A stretch of DNA of 64,000 nucleotides from CAYUWG01 sp964448285 (lineage in GTDB: Bacteria > Bacteroidota > Ignavibacteria > SZUA-365): positions 10,970 to 74,969 of the forward strand of contig CAYUWG010000013.1 of NCBI GenBank assembly GCA_964448285.1, given 5' to 3'. The position numbers and the translations under genes were made by a program. Positions 39,833-49,877 of the stretch are shown in pieces (position 1 is the stretch's first letter; each line of letters begins with the position of its first letter). The notes under the pieces were generated by a model. That model saw nothing but the letters and a program-made list of their open reading frames with translations. It was not told the origin of the DNA and did not search any database.

Positions 39833-41665
39833 ATGATGATTCGAACCCTTGCCTTCCTGCTGATCACTCTGCAATCGTACGCGCAGTCGATTCCGAACGC
39901 AATCGTTGTCGGCGGGGTCACGCATGAGTCGGCTCGCTTGTGGATAAGACTCGAAGGCATCGGCAGCGCGATTCTGGAGATCTCTTCGCTTCCCGATTTT
40001 TCTTCTATCGTCATTTCGAAGCCGTTCAGCACTTCGATTCAGAGAAGAAACTCTGCGCTTGTCGATGTCGGCGGACTTCAACCATCGACACGCTATTACT
40101 ATCGCGTAGTCGATGGAGCGAATCCAATCTCGACATTTCGTTCATTCGAGACATTCCCATTGCCTGAGTCGGCGACGACGTTTTCGTTTGCGTTCGGAAG
40201 TTGTCAGCAGAGCGGAAGATTTCTCCCTTCAGGAGCCGAGCCGGGAAACGTATTTCGTGAGATCATCAATCACCAGCCGGAGTTCTTTCTTCAGCTTGGC
40301 GACTGGGGCTATCCCGATACGACGCATTTCCTTCCTCTCACGAACACGTTCTTCGCCGGTGATTATGAACGCGTGATGGATTCCTATCTCACGAAGTTCG
40401 ATGCGACGTATCCGATGGATTCGTTGCTTGCATTCGTTCCCGTGGACTATGTCTATGACGACCATGACTTCATGGCGAACAACGCCTCGGCAACGACCTC
40501 GAGCTATTCCATACCGATCAAACCGAATCCGCTCGGCCAGGATTTCATCATCGCGGAAATTCCTAATCCACAGAATGCCCGCGAGAACAGTATCCGCGGA
40601 TACAGGGAATTCATGCCGACGTATCCGCTCGTGAACGACAGCCGCGGAATCTATCATTCGTTTCGTTATGGCAACGTCGAAGTATTCATGCTCGACCTGC
40701 GTGCTCAACGAAGTCCGAACCACGATCCTTTCCGTAAAGACGCCGTGACGCAGAAGTGGGTGTTCGATCCGAAGCCCGGTCACTCCATCGTTGGAAGGGA
40801 GACATCTCCCGGTTCAGGACAGAGTCAGATGGATTGGCTGTTGGAAGGATTGAAGCGTTCTACGGCGACGTGGAAGTTCATCGCCTCGTCCGTTCCTTTC
40901 AACGCCGCACATGCTCTTGGAATACAGGCCGGGATCGCGTTACAGGATTCGGTGATCAGCGTGCCGGGATATTCGCAACAAGCGAATGCGATCTTCGCGT
41001 CTCTCGAACTTGCGGATAAATGGGCGGGCTTTCCGGAAGATATCGACAGGTTGTTGGCTTTTCTGAGAACGGAGAACATTCGAAATGTCATCGTGCTGAG
41101 CGGCGACTCGCATACGGCTGCTCTCGACGATGGAACGAACGCCGGGCTTCCGGAAATCATGGCCGGTGGTTTGGACATCACGAACTCGAAGATCATTTCC
41201 ATCATGAAGCACTTCGGCGTGGAAATATGGAACAGGGGTGGGCAAGGTTTGAGCACGGATGCGTTCAACAACGCCTTTGGCAAGGTCACGGTCAACGGCG
41301 AGCAATCCGTCACGCTTGAGTTGATCGATGAATTCGGCGATACGTTCGCTGCTCATACGATAACGAATGCAATGACTTCGCGTGAAGAAACGCTTTCACC
41401 CGAAAGCATTCAACTTCGACCGGTGTTTCCGAATCCTTCGCACAGCATCATCCATCTTGCATACAGCGTGCAGTTGCCTTCATCAGTGACGATGCGGATC
41501 GTCGATGTCTTCGGGCGAGAGCGTATTCGAAGAGAGCGGTTTGTCCAATCGACCGGCTGGAATGAAGAGCGAATCGCCGTTAACGAGATGCCGTCAGGAG
41601 TGTACCTGATTCAATTCGCGACTTCGGGCAAGACGGTGTTCCAGCGCATTCAGATCGTTCGATAG
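39833..41665 (+). CDS. PhoD-like phosphatase/phosphodiesterase with T9SS sorting domain
   Basis: 610 residues. After a signal peptide comes a short beta-sandwich (residues ~22-105, VGGVTHESARLWIRLEG) and a PhoD metallophosphatase core: FAFGSCQQ, FLQLGDWGYPDT, VYDDHDFMAN, and VIVLSGDSHTAAL. The last ~85 residues form a T9SS C-terminal domain (PNPSHSIIHLAYS, RIVDVFGRERI, MPSGVYLIQF). PhoD enzymes release phosphate from phosphodiesters and teichoic acids. It would be exported and act at the cell surface or outside. The start follows the thioesterase stop by 21 bases. Confidence 0.88.
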   Translation: MMIRTLAFLLITLQSYAQSIPNAIVVGGVTHESARLWIRLEGIGSAILEISSLPDFSSIVISKPFSTSIQRRNSALVDVGGLQPSTRYYYRVVDGANPISTFRSFETFPLPESATTFSFAFGSCQQSGRFLPSGAEPGNVFREIINHQPEFFLQLGDWGYPDTTHFLPLTNTFFAGDYERVMDSYLTKFDATYPMDSLLAFVPVDYVYDDHDFMANNASATTSSYSIPIKPNPLGQDFIIAEIPNPQNARENSIRGYREFMPTYPLVNDSRGIYHSFRYGNVEVFMLDLRAQRSPNHDPFRKDAVTQKWVFDPKPGHSIVGRETSPGSGQSQMDWLLEGLKRSTATWKFIASSVPFNAAHALGIQAGIALQDSVISVPGYSQQANAIFASLELADKWAGFPEDIDRLLAFLRTENIRNVIVLSGDSHTAALDDGTNAGLPEIMAGGLDITNSKIISIMKHFGVEIWNRGGQGLSTDAFNNAFGKVTVNGEQSVTLELIDEFGDTFAAHTITNAMTSREETLSPESIQLRPVFPNPSHSIIHLAYSVQLPSSVTMRIVDVFGRERIRRERFVQSTGWNEERIAVNEMPSGVYLIQFATSGKTVFQRIQIVR

Positions 41666-41777
41666 TGACGTTCCGTATTGCCGTGATGTGACGTGGAACT
41701 TCTCCATCAGATGAAACAAGCACTCCGGTGACTCGTCGGGTCATTCGCATTTTTTCACTTCATCAGAAAGGAAATTT

Positions 41778-43052
41778 ATGAGACGCATTCGTTCTATCGC
41801 AGTCGTGATGGTTGCGATTTCCGTGTACGCATTTGCCGGCAACTCCATTGTCATCAAAGCCGGTAAGCTGCTCGACCCTGCAACGGGTAAGGTGTTGGAG
41901 AATCAACTTATCCTTGTCGAGGGCGCGAAAATAAAAGCCGTTGGATACGACATCACCATCCCGGCAAATGCGGAGATCATCGATCTCTCGAACATGACCG
42001 TGCTTCCGGGATTATTCGATTGCCACACCCACGTCTGTCTCGACCGCTTACCGACAACTGCGCCTACCGGTAGAGCCGAAACGGAAGCACTACTCACGAC
42101 GGCGATCGTTCAATCCTCTGCGTACCGCGCATTGCGAGGTGCGTACAACGCGAAGTCTCTCCTCGATCATGGCTTCACGACAATCCGCGATGTAGGTAAT
42201 GCCGGTCACTATGCCGACGTGGAAGTCATGCGCGCGATCAAGGAAGGTCTCATTCCCGGACCGACGATGATCGCATCCGGGAAAATCATTACACCTACCG
42301 GAGGCCAACTCCCGATGGTGCAAACCCACGAGCATCCGCATCTCGGCGAGGTGGAGTATATCTACGCCGATACGCGTGATGAGATGATGAAAGCAGTCCG
42401 ACAGAACGTTCTTTACGGAGCGAACGTCATCAAAATCGTTATCGACGCGATGCCGTTCAATTACACTGTCGATGATATCCGATTCATCGTTGAAGAGGCT
42501 GCGAAGTCAGGATTGAAGGTTGCCGCTCATTGTCTTTCAGATCAAAGCTCGCGCGCAGCGATTGAAGGCGGCGTTGCTTCCATCGAGCACGGCCTTTTCA
42601 TGTCGGATGAAACGCTCGCACTCGCAAAGCAAAAGGGCGTCGTGTTGGTCGGCACGGATCTCACCGTCGAAGCTGCGACCACGTATGCAGGGAACGAACA
42701 ATCGGGGAAGCAAATCCACAAGCTGTTCGTGGAGCGCCTGAAACGTGCGCACAAAGCGGAAGTCACGATGGCGTTCGGATCGGATGTTTTCTTTGAAGTA
42801 CCGGGGAAGTCACGCGGCCAGGCAACGATCGATTATATCGATAGTTGGGTTGAAGCGGGCATTCCTCCATTCAAAATCATTCAATGCATGATCCCGAATG
42901 CCGCACGCCTGCTCGGTATTGAAAAACAACGAGGCCAGATCCGGGAGGGAATGTTCGCCGACATCATCGCGACTTCCGTGAATCCGCTGGATGATATCAC
43001 AACGTTGAAGAGTGTCGCCTTCGTCATGAAGAACGGGCAAGTCGCTCGCTAA
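41778..43052 (+). CDS. Secreted metal-dependent amidohydrolase
   Basis: 424 residues with a signal peptide (IRSIAVVMVAISVYAFA) and a well-placed AAAGGA before the ATG. Amidohydrolase metal ligands are visible: DCHTHVCLD (HxH), the Lys region ANVIKIVIDA, GLKVAAHCLS, EGGVASIEHG and FGSDVFFEV. The layout matches the imidazolonepropionase-like/Xaa-Pro dipeptidase-like subgroup. Probably a periplasmic peptidase or cyclic-amide hydrolase. The neighbouring exported phosphatases suggest a nutrient-scavenging region. Confidence 0.85.
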   Translation: MRRIRSIAVVMVAISVYAFAGNSIVIKAGKLLDPATGKVLENQLILVEGAKIKAVGYDITIPANAEIIDLSNMTVLPGLFDCHTHVCLDRLPTTAPTGRAETEALLTTAIVQSSAYRALRGAYNAKSLLDHGFTTIRDVGNAGHYADVEVMRAIKEGLIPGPTMIASGKIITPTGGQLPMVQTHEHPHLGEVEYIYADTRDEMMKAVRQNVLYGANVIKIVIDAMPFNYTVDDIRFIVEEAAKSGLKVAAHCLSDQSSRAAIEGGVASIEHGLFMSDETLALAKQKGVVLVGTDLTVEAATTYAGNEQSGKQIHKLFVERLKRAHKAEVTMAFGSDVFFEVPGKSRGQATIDYIDSWVEAGIPPFKIIQCMIPNAARLLGIEKQRGQIREGMFADIIATSVNPLDDITTLKSVAFVMKNGQVAR

Positions 43053-43152
43053 GACTCTTTCTATCGGGTAGGACTCGCGTTGGAATTCGACCGGCCTCCG
43101 TTATTTTCCGTCGTCGGAGTGTGGAGCTGTCGAACCAACGCATACTATCCTT

Positions 43153-44706
43153 ATGAAAGAACGAAAAACATACTCAGGGAAATATGGACGCATTACATCG
43201 CTCCTGCTGCTTGCCGGAGCGATCTGGTTTACTTCATGCGCGCCATCGAATGAGGCTCGAAACGATGCTGATGTTGTCGAACTTACGATCGTGCAACTGA
43301 ACGATGTTTACGAGATCACACCGCTTCAAGGCGGGAGGTACGGGGGCATGGCGCGTGTCGCAACGCTCGTGCGCTCGCTGAAAGCGGAAAATCCCAATAC
43401 GCGCGTTGTCATTTCGGGGGATTTCCTCAGCCCATCCGTGATCGGAACTGTGAAGCTTGACGGCAAGCGCATCGCGGGAAAGCACATGGTTGAAATCATG
43501 AATGCACTCCCGATCGATTACGTCACGATCGGCAATCACGAGTTCGATATCAAGGAAGATGAATTCCAGGAAAGGCTGAACGAGTCCATGTTCACGTGGG
43601 TAATTGCGAACGCCCGGCACCGAATGGGGAATAACGTCGAACCGTTCGCGCGGCGCGCCTTCGATAAACCCGATTATCTTCCGCAAACGGAAATCATCGA
43701 AGTGCGCAATGTCTCAGGCAAGCGTTTCCGACTTGGACTTTTCGGCGTCATGATTCAATCGAACAGGGCGGCGTACGTCGAGTACGAAAACGAAATCGCA
43801 GCAGCATCACGATGCCTATCCGAGCTTCGATCGAAATCGGATGCAGTCGCCGCGATCACGCATCTCTCGCTTGCGCAGGATAAGGAATTAGCGCAGCGAG
43901 TCCCCGGCATCGCGCTCATCATGGGAGGTCATGAGCATACTAATATGATTGAAGAAATCGGCGGCACGCGCATTACAAAGGCGGATGCAAATGCGCGCAC
44001 GGTCTATATCCACCGGCTCTATTGGAAAACCGATACACGGCAGTTGAGTGTCCGCTCGGAATTGAAGTCGATCGATACATCGATTCCGGAAGACTCCAGC
44101 ATGAATGAACTCATCCGCAGATGGGTGACACAAGCGCACGGCGCATTCAAGAAGATGGGTTTCGATCCGGATAATGTCGTCACGCAGGTCAGCGAACCGC
44201 TCGATGGACTTGAGGCGCACATACGAACGCGACCGACGAATCTCGGCGCCATCCTTGCGAGCGGCATGAAACACGCTTTTCCCAAAGCTGAAGGCGCGTT
44301 GTTGAACTCCGGCTCCGTACGCGTCGATGATGAAGTGTCCGGCGTCATCACGGAGTTCGACGTGTTGCGTATTCTCCCCTTCGGTGGGAAGGTTCTGCTC
44401 GTCGAGATGACAGGCGCATTGCTTCGAAGAGTCCTCGATGCAGGTGAAAAAAACGTGGGGAACGGCGGCTACTTGCAACGTGCTTCTATCGAAAAGAGAG
44501 GCAACGATTGGTTCATCGGCGAAGAACGGATAGCGGACAACTCCATCCACCGAATCGCGATGACCGAGTATCTCCTTACCGGCATGGAGAGCAATATGGA
44601 TTTTCTCGTGCGGACGAATCCGGGGATCACTTCAGTTCATGAACCGCAATCCGGTGAAGCGGGATATGATATTCGTTTCACACTGATGAATGAGCTGAAG
44701 AAATAA
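43153..44706 (+). CDS. 5'-nucleotidase/metallophosphatase lipoprotein (UshA-like)
   Basis: 517 residues. The leader ends in a lipobox (WFTSC), so it should be a lipoprotein. The metallophosphatase half has VQLNDVYEITP, VISGDFLSPS, VTIGNHEFD, ITHLSLAQD and IMGGHEHTN, all the expected metal-site motifs. The C-terminal 5'-nucleotidase domain includes LLNSGSVRVDDEVSGVITEF and ILPFGGKVLLVEMTG. It would hydrolyse extracellular nucleotides or related phosphoesters. It follows an exported PhoD-like phosphatase and an amidohydrolase, consistent with phosphate and nutrient recovery. Confidence 0.9.
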   Translation: MKERKTYSGKYGRITSLLLLAGAIWFTSCAPSNEARNDADVVELTIVQLNDVYEITPLQGGRYGGMARVATLVRSLKAENPNTRVVISGDFLSPSVIGTVKLDGKRIAGKHMVEIMNALPIDYVTIGNHEFDIKEDEFQERLNESMFTWVIANARHRMGNNVEPFARRAFDKPDYLPQTEIIEVRNVSGKRFRLGLFGVMIQSNRAAYVEYENEIAAASRCLSELRSKSDAVAAITHLSLAQDKELAQRVPGIALIMGGHEHTNMIEEIGGTRITKADANARTVYIHRLYWKTDTRQLSVRSELKSIDTSIPEDSSMNELIRRWVTQAHGAFKKMGFDPDNVVTQVSEPLDGLEAHIRTRPTNLGAILASGMKHAFPKAEGALLNSGSVRVDDEVSGVITEFDVLRILPFGGKVLLVEMTGALLRRVLDAGEKNVGNGGYLQRASIEKRGNDWFIGEERIADNSIHRIAMTEYLLTGMESNMDFLVRTNPGITSVHEPQSGEAGYDIRFTLMNELKK

Positions 44707-44789
44707 AGCATTTTGCATTAGCAACATCTTGAAGTAAGTTCAGGCAGAAAGCAGAAAGAAGAACAAAGAAAGGTGTCGGTGACACAGAG

Positions 44790-47273
44790 TTGAACAGAAT
44801 TCATGCGAACACGAGCTTATCAGCGTTCGCTGTGCGCTATGGACTGCTGTTCATTCTCTTTCTGAGTAGTCATCTCATTCCCGAGTCGGCCGTCAGCCAG
44901 CAAAAGGCGATCGATTCTTTGCGCATCGCTGACCGGATTGGGAAGAACGATATTCAGCATGTCAACGATTTGAACAAGCTCGGGTATCTCCTTCAGTCCG
45001 TCAACCCATCGGAAGCCGATTCGCTTCACCACCGAGCACTGACTCTTGCCGAAAAGCTTCGCTTCAAGAAAGGCATCGCCGAGGCGTACGGAAATCTTGG
45101 AAACATCAAGAGCAACCAGGGAAAGTATGATGACGCGATGGAGCTGTATGAGCGCTCGATGAAAATACGCACGGAGATCGGTGACAAGCGGGGAATCGCC
45201 GGAAGCAATCTGAGTTTCGGAAACATCCTCTTCAAGAAGGGCCAACTTCAGCAGGCGATGGAGCGATTTCGTACAGCGGTGGAATACTATAAGGAACTGA
45301 ACGATACCGAGAACCTTCCGGTCGCATACAACAATCTCGGCCTGACCTATCGTGTCCTTGGCGATCATCCCAAGGCAATGTCGCTCTACGTGCAAGCTCT
45401 CGCACTCGCGCGTGAGATGAACAACAAACGGGGAGAAGCCAGCGCGCTGAACAACATCGGAGTGATTTACCAGAAGATGATGAACGACTCACTCGCGATG
45501 GAGTATTATCAGCAGGCACTTGCGCTCAGAATGGAGTTAGGCGATAAAAAGGGAATGCTCAGTTGCTATACGAATTTGGGTGAAATTCACAGTGGACGAG
45601 GACAAAAGGAGACGGCGCTTGAATACTACCAACAAGCCTACGATTTAGCCGTTGAACTTGCCGACCGAAAGAACAGTGCGATGATTCTTGCAAACATGGG
45701 CGTCATCACCATGAGCAAGAAGGAGTATCCTCTTGCGGAACAGCGCTTTCGCGAAGCGCTGGATTTGCAGCGGAAACTCAATGACCAGCGTGCTATCGCT
45801 CATAGCTTGATCAATCTTGGAGTCTTGAACTCCGATATGGGGAACTACCAGGAAGCACACCGTTTCATCGGGGAAGGGCTTTCACTTGGACGCACGTTGA
45901 AAGCCAACGAAACGATCAAGGATGGTTTGTACGCGCTGAGCAGACTGCATCTTCGCGAGAACAACATCGAGGAAGCCTACAAAGCGCACGTCGAACTGTC
46001 GCAGGTAAAGGATTCGTTGTTCAACATCGAGAAGACGAAACAGATCGCAGAGATGCGGGAAAAATTCGATGCGGAATCACGTGAGAAAGCAATTCAGCTG
46101 CTGAACAAGGAAAGTGAGATTCGGGAACTCGAACTTCAGCGCAAGGAAGAAGCGCTCATGAGGCAAACGCTGGAGACGGAAAAAGTACAACGGGAGCGCG
46201 AATTGAAGGTGCTCGAATTGGCAAAGAAGGAGACCGAACTTCGGCAGCAGCATCTTGAAGTGGAATCCCGTGGAAGAAAGATAGAACTGCTGAACAAGGA
46301 CAAGCTCCTGCAGGAAGCGGAATTGGATAACGAGCGGTTCTTCCGCAATGCGTCCATCGCCGGCTTGGTTGCGATCCTCATCATCACCGCGCTGCTGTAT
46401 AACCGCTATCTCTTTCGCAAACGCTTGACGGCGCAATTGCAGGATGCCCTCGATACGGTGCAAAAGGCACAGCAGCAGTTGATTCAGTCGGAGAAAATGG
46501 CTTCGCTCGGACAACTCACCGCCGGCATCGCTCACGAGATTCAGAACCCGCTGAACTTCGTCAATAATTTTTCCGAGTTGATGTCGGAAATATCAGATGA
46601 AGCGCTCGCTGAAATCCTCGGCGACCCGAACAGAACCGATATGGAAAAGCTCTCTGAAATCCGATCGGTCTTGGAGGAAATAAAAGCGAACTCCGAGAAG
46701 GTGACGTATCATGGAAAGCGCGCAGGAGACATCATCCGGCAGATGCTGATGCACTCACGAAATACCGGGATGAAGTACTCGAAGGAAGATGTGAACAAGG
46801 TTCTGCAGGAAATCATCACGCTTGCCTACCATGGGCGTCACGCACAAATGGAAGATTTCAGTGTGACGATAAAGAAAGAATTCGCTCCCGACCTTCCTCC
46901 CGCACAAATCATGATTCAGGATTTCAGCCGCGTGATCGTGAACCTGCTGAACAACGCCTTCGATGCGGTGCAGGACAAGCGAACGAAGAATCTCAACGGC
47001 TACGCGCCGGCGATCACCATAAAGACACAGCGTGCTTCCAAGCACCTCGAGATTCGCATCCGCGATAACGGGATCGGCATTCCTTCCGATGTGATGGATA
47101 GAATCTTTCAGCCGTTCTTCACGACGAAGCCGACCGGTCAGGGGACTGGGCTTGGATTATCACTTGCCTACGAAATCATCACGAAAGGACATCACGGCAG
47201 TATCCGTGTCGAAAGCGAAGTGGATACGTTCACGGAGTTCGTTGTGTCGTTGCCGACGGCGGATGGTGTATAG
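44790..47273 (+). CDS. TPR-containing sensor histidine kinase
   Basis: 827 residues from a TTG; a GTG at 44832 would give a neater signal peptide. After the leader come about seven tetratricopeptide repeats (~60-390; AEAYGNLGNIKSNQGKYDDA). A coiled coil (~410-515), one membrane segment (SIAGLVAILIITALLYNRYLF) and the kinase core follow: H-box GIAHEIQNPLNF with His582, N-box VIVNLLNNAFDAV, and G-boxes GIGIPSDVMDRIF and GTGLGLSLAYEI. TPR kinases of this type are common in the FCB group. No response regulator is adjacent, so it is an orphan kinase whose partner and signal are unknown. Confidence 0.9.
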   Translation: MNRIHANTSLSAFAVRYGLLFILFLSSHLIPESAVSQQKAIDSLRIADRIGKNDIQHVNDLNKLGYLLQSVNPSEADSLHHRALTLAEKLRFKKGIAEAYGNLGNIKSNQGKYDDAMELYERSMKIRTEIGDKRGIAGSNLSFGNILFKKGQLQQAMERFRTAVEYYKELNDTENLPVAYNNLGLTYRVLGDHPKAMSLYVQALALAREMNNKRGEASALNNIGVIYQKMMNDSLAMEYYQQALALRMELGDKKGMLSCYTNLGEIHSGRGQKETALEYYQQAYDLAVELADRKNSAMILANMGVITMSKKEYPLAEQRFREALDLQRKLNDQRAIAHSLINLGVLNSDMGNYQEAHRFIGEGLSLGRTLKANETIKDGLYALSRLHLRENNIEEAYKAHVELSQVKDSLFNIEKTKQIAEMREKFDAESREKAIQLLNKESEIRELELQRKEEALMRQTLETEKVQRERELKVLELAKKETELRQQHLEVESRGRKIELLNKDKLLQEAELDNERFFRNASIAGLVAILIITALLYNRYLFRKRLTAQLQDALDTVQKAQQQLIQSEKMASLGQLTAGIAHEIQNPLNFVNNFSELMSEISDEALAEILGDPNRTDMEKLSEIRSVLEEIKANSEKVTYHGKRAGDIIRQMLMHSRNTGMKYSKEDVNKVLQEIITLAYHGRHAQMEDFSVTIKKEFAPDLPPAQIMIQDFSRVIVNLLNNAFDAVQDKRTKNLNGYAPAITIKTQRASKHLEIRIRDNGIGIPSDVMDRIFQPFFTTKPTGQGTGLGLSLAYEIITKGHHGSIRVESEVDTFTEFVVSLPTADGV

Positions 47274-47274
47274 C

Positions 47275-47425
47275 GTATAGCGTATAGCTGATGGCTGATG
47301 GCTGATGGGGTATGGCTGATTGCTGATGGGGTATGGCGTATGGCTGATGGGGTATGGCTGATGGGGTATGGCTGATGGCGTATGGCTGATGGCGTATGGC
47401 TGATGGCGTATAGCTGATAGCGTCA
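47275..47425. repeat. Degenerate short tandem repeat
   Basis: Immediately after the kinase stop, units such as GGCTGATGGGGTAT and GGCTGATGGCGTAT, mixed with GTATAGC, repeat about ten times. The gap up to the malate dehydrogenase gene also holds a short hairpin (GTCCCGGAGGGAC near 47466-47478). The array has no spacers of constant length and is not a CRISPR. Its role is unknown. Confidence 0.85.
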
Positions 47426-47498
47426 TCGTTCTGAGCGTAGTCTCGAAGGACGCTCACAGTAACAGTCCCGGAGGGACGACCTATCGGAAGACTGAATT

Positions 47499-48479
47499 CT
47501 ATTTCAGAAGATCTGAAACCACGTCGCGTTCTTCTCGGAGTTCCTGAAGCGTCGCTTGAATTTTTTGTTTCGCGAAATCGTTGTGCGAGAGTCCCTGGAC
47601 GATGGACCACTTTCCGTTTCCTTCCAAACGCAGGGGGAAAGAGAAAAGCAATCCTTCATCGATCCCATAACTTCCGTCCGAAGGAACTGCGGCGGAGAAC
47701 CAATCACCTTCGGGCGTTGGATTGAGGAAGCGTTTCACATGCTCGATTGCGGAGTTCGCCGCCGAAAACGCCGACGAGCTTCCGCGCGCTTCGATGATCG
47801 CAGCACCGCGCTGCTGTACGGTCTTGATCAAATCGCTCCTGAGCCACTCGTGATGCGTGATAACTTCCGTGGCCGGTTTCCCGCCGATCTTTGCGTTCTC
47901 TGCGTCGGGATACTGCGTTGCGGAGTGGTTGCCCCAGATCGCCATGTTCGTGACGGATGAAACGCCAACGCCTGCTTTCATCGCGAGTTGTGCCTTCGCG
48001 CGATTTTCATCGAGCATAGTCATCGCCGTGAAACGGTTTGCGGGAACGCCGCTCGCGTTGTTCATCGCAATGAGGCAATTCGTATTGCAGGGGTTTCCGA
48101 CGACGACGATCATGACGTCATCGGCGGCTTTCGTGAGCGCATTTCCCTGCCCGACGAAGATCGGTCCGTTATCGCGGATCAAATCCTTACGCTCCATGCC
48201 TTTCGTGCGTGGTTTCGAACCGATGAGCAGAGTCCAGTTCGCACCAGCAAAGGCGCTATCGGCATTATCGAAAACATCGATCGAATCCAGGAGCGGGAAT
48301 GCGCAATCGTTCAGTTCCATGACGACGCCGTCGAGGGCTTTCATTGCGACGGGCAGTTCGAGCAGGCGCAGACGAATCCGCGTGTCGTGTCCAAATACTT
48401 CTCCGGAAGCAAGGCGGGGAAGGATCGCATATCCGATTGCGCCGGCAGCTCCCGTAACGGCAACTGTAATTGATTTCAT
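47499..48479 (-). CDS. mdh: Malate dehydrogenase
   Basis: 326 residues. NAD-binding glycine motif VTGAAGAIGYAILPRLASG, substrate-binding loop IGSKPRTKGMERKDL with the active-site arginines, VGNPCNTNCLIAM, and catalytic His in MAIWGNHSATQYPD. These place it in the cytosolic-type (type 2) malate dehydrogenase family, which interconverts malate and oxaloacetate in the TCA cycle. AAGGAG lies eight bases before the ATG and a TACATTTG box lies 55 bases upstream. Confidence 0.95.
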   Translation of the reverse strand: MKSITVAVTGAAGAIGYAILPRLASGEVFGHDTRIRLRLLELPVAMKALDGVVMELNDCAFPLLDSIDVFDNADSAFAGANWTLLIGSKPRTKGMERKDLIRDNGPIFVGQGNALTKAADDVMIVVVGNPCNTNCLIAMNNASGVPANRFTAMTMLDENRAKAQLAMKAGVGVSSVTNMAIWGNHSATQYPDAENAKIGGKPATEVITHHEWLRSDLIKTVQQRGAAIIEARGSSSAFSAANSAIEHVKRFLNPTPEGDWFSAAVPSDGSYGIDEGLLFSFPLRLEGNGKWSIVQGLSHNDFAKQKIQATLQELREERDVVSDLLK

Positions 48480-48533
48480 GAATGAATCTCCTTAAAACTT
48501 CTCGTGGGATGGTTTCGCACGAACCGTGCACGA

Positions 48534-48541
48534 CAAATGTA
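48534..48541 (-). promoter_or_regulatory. Probable -7 box TACATTTG upstream of mdh
   Basis: On the - strand TACATTTG matches the Bacteroidota -7 consensus TAnnTTTG and lies about 55 bases before the mdh ATG. No clear TTG is seen at the -33 position. Confidence 0.5.
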
Positions 48542-48578
48542 ACGAAATCACCCTCGGTGTGCGATGACCTTTATCACG

Positions 48579-49706
48579 TCACCCGCTCGAACGGCCTTTC
48601 CACGCAGCCCACTGTGCGAAGACGAACTCACGGATGCGTTCGCGAAAGACCTGCTTATCGAAACGCTCAGCGTGCTTTCGGATTTGCAGAGGATCGAAAC
48701 GCTGCTGCTGAAACGCGAGCACGGCGTTCGTGAGTGATTCGACGGTCTGTTCTTCGAAGTGCAGGCCGCTCAGGTTGGGTATCACCGTCTCCGTCGCGCC
48801 GCCGCGTCCGAAAGCGATAACGGGTTTTCCGCATGACATGGCTTCGACGGGAACGATGCCGAAGTCCTCTTCGCCGGGGAAGAGCAACGCCTTACACTCT
48901 GTGTATGCACGCGCGATTTCCCCGTCCTCACGCCAGCCCTCGAACGTGATGGATGCGCCCGCAAGCGATTCGAGCTTCCGCCGCTCCGGGCCTTCGCCGA
49001 TAATACGCAGCGGCAGATTCAGCCTGTTGAACGCTTCGACTGCAAGCTCGACCTTCTTGTACGGCACGAGCGCTGAGACGATGAGATAGAAATCCTTCGA
49101 GAACTCCGACACTGTGAACCGCGAAATATCCACGGGCGGATAAATCACCACAGCGTCACGATCGTAATGGCGTTGTATGCGCTTGCGGACGTGTTCCGAG
49201 TTTGCAATGAAGGCGTGAACGCGATTGCACGTGCGCACGTCCCAGCGCCGAAGCCGAGAAGCGATCATCATGATCAGAGCGCGCTTCAACTTGCCGACTT
49301 GTGCGGTTGAGAAGTACTGGTCGAACATATCCCAGACATAGCGCATCGGCGTGTGCACGTAGGAGATGTGGAGCGCACCGGGACGCGGCCTGATTCCTTT
49401 CGCAACGGCGTGCGATGAAGAGAGGATCAAGTCGAAGCCGGACATGTCGAAGCGCTCGATTGCAAACGGATAGAGCGGCAGGTAGGAACGGTATCGGCTC
49501 TCGATGACCGGCATTCGCTGGAGGAAGCTCGTTCGGATTTCATGCATGCGAATGGTCTCACTTGCCTTCTCAGGAAAAGCGATGAGCGTATGGATTGGTG
49601 CGGCGGGGAAGAGTTCGCAAAAAACCTCCAACACCTTCTCGCCTCCGCGCATACCGGTGATCCAGTCGTGGGCGAGTGCTATGTTCAGTGATTGTTCTTC
49701 AGTCAT
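48579..49706 (-). CDS. Glycosyltransferase family 4-like
   Basis: 375 residues from ATG 49706 (MTEEQSLNIALAHDWITGMR). The frame extends further upstream, but only through repeat-derived sequence. A donor-binding GT-B C-terminal half is clear: IGEGPERRKLESLAG, then FPGEEDFGIVPVEAMSCGKP with the conserved E-x7-E region and VIAFGRGGATETV. The N-terminal half has SSSHAVAKGIRPRPGALHIS and the segment HTPMRYVWDMFDQY. It probably adds a sugar to a surface polysaccharide or lipid carrier. It lies downstream of the repeat island. Confidence 0.88.
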   Translation of the reverse strand: MTEEQSLNIALAHDWITGMRGGEKVLEVFCELFPAAPIHTLIAFPEKASETIRMHEIRTSFLQRMPVIESRYRSYLPLYPFAIERFDMSGFDLILSSSHAVAKGIRPRPGALHISYVHTPMRYVWDMFDQYFSTAQVGKLKRALIMMIASRLRRWDVRTCNRVHAFIANSEHVRKRIQRHYDRDAVVIYPPVDISRFTVSEFSKDFYLIVSALVPYKKVELAVEAFNRLNLPLRIIGEGPERRKLESLAGASITFEGWREDGEIARAYTECKALLFPGEEDFGIVPVEAMSCGKPVIAFGRGGATETVIPNLSGLHFEEQTVESLTNAVLAFQQQRFDPLQIRKHAERFDKQVFRERIREFVFAQWAAWKGRSSG

Positions 49707-49765
49707 AGTGACAAACAAGGTTAGTGACAAAGATAGGGGGAAGAGGGAAGAGTTTGAGGTTGTGA

Positions 49766-49806
49766 AAAGGTAAAGGGTGAAGAGGTAAAGGGTAAAGGGG
49801 TAAAGA
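49766..49806 (+). repeat. Degenerate (A)GAGGTAAAG repeat, left flank of the repeat island
   Basis: Units such as AGAGGTAAAG and GGGTAAAG repeat about five times. The same units in inverted orientation occur at 50641-50690, so the two arrays form imperfect inverted repeats around the 313-bp tandem repeat. Confidence 0.75.
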
Positions 49807-49877
49807 GCGAACATGTCCCTCTTGAGGTTGTCTTCGCTGGCTTGCAATTCATCGGCGAAACAGGGTGACGATGAATA

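Noticed and set aside
47275..47425. CRISPR-like array
   Set aside because: Units are about 7-14 bases, contiguous and degenerate; there are no spacers of constant length and no cas genes.
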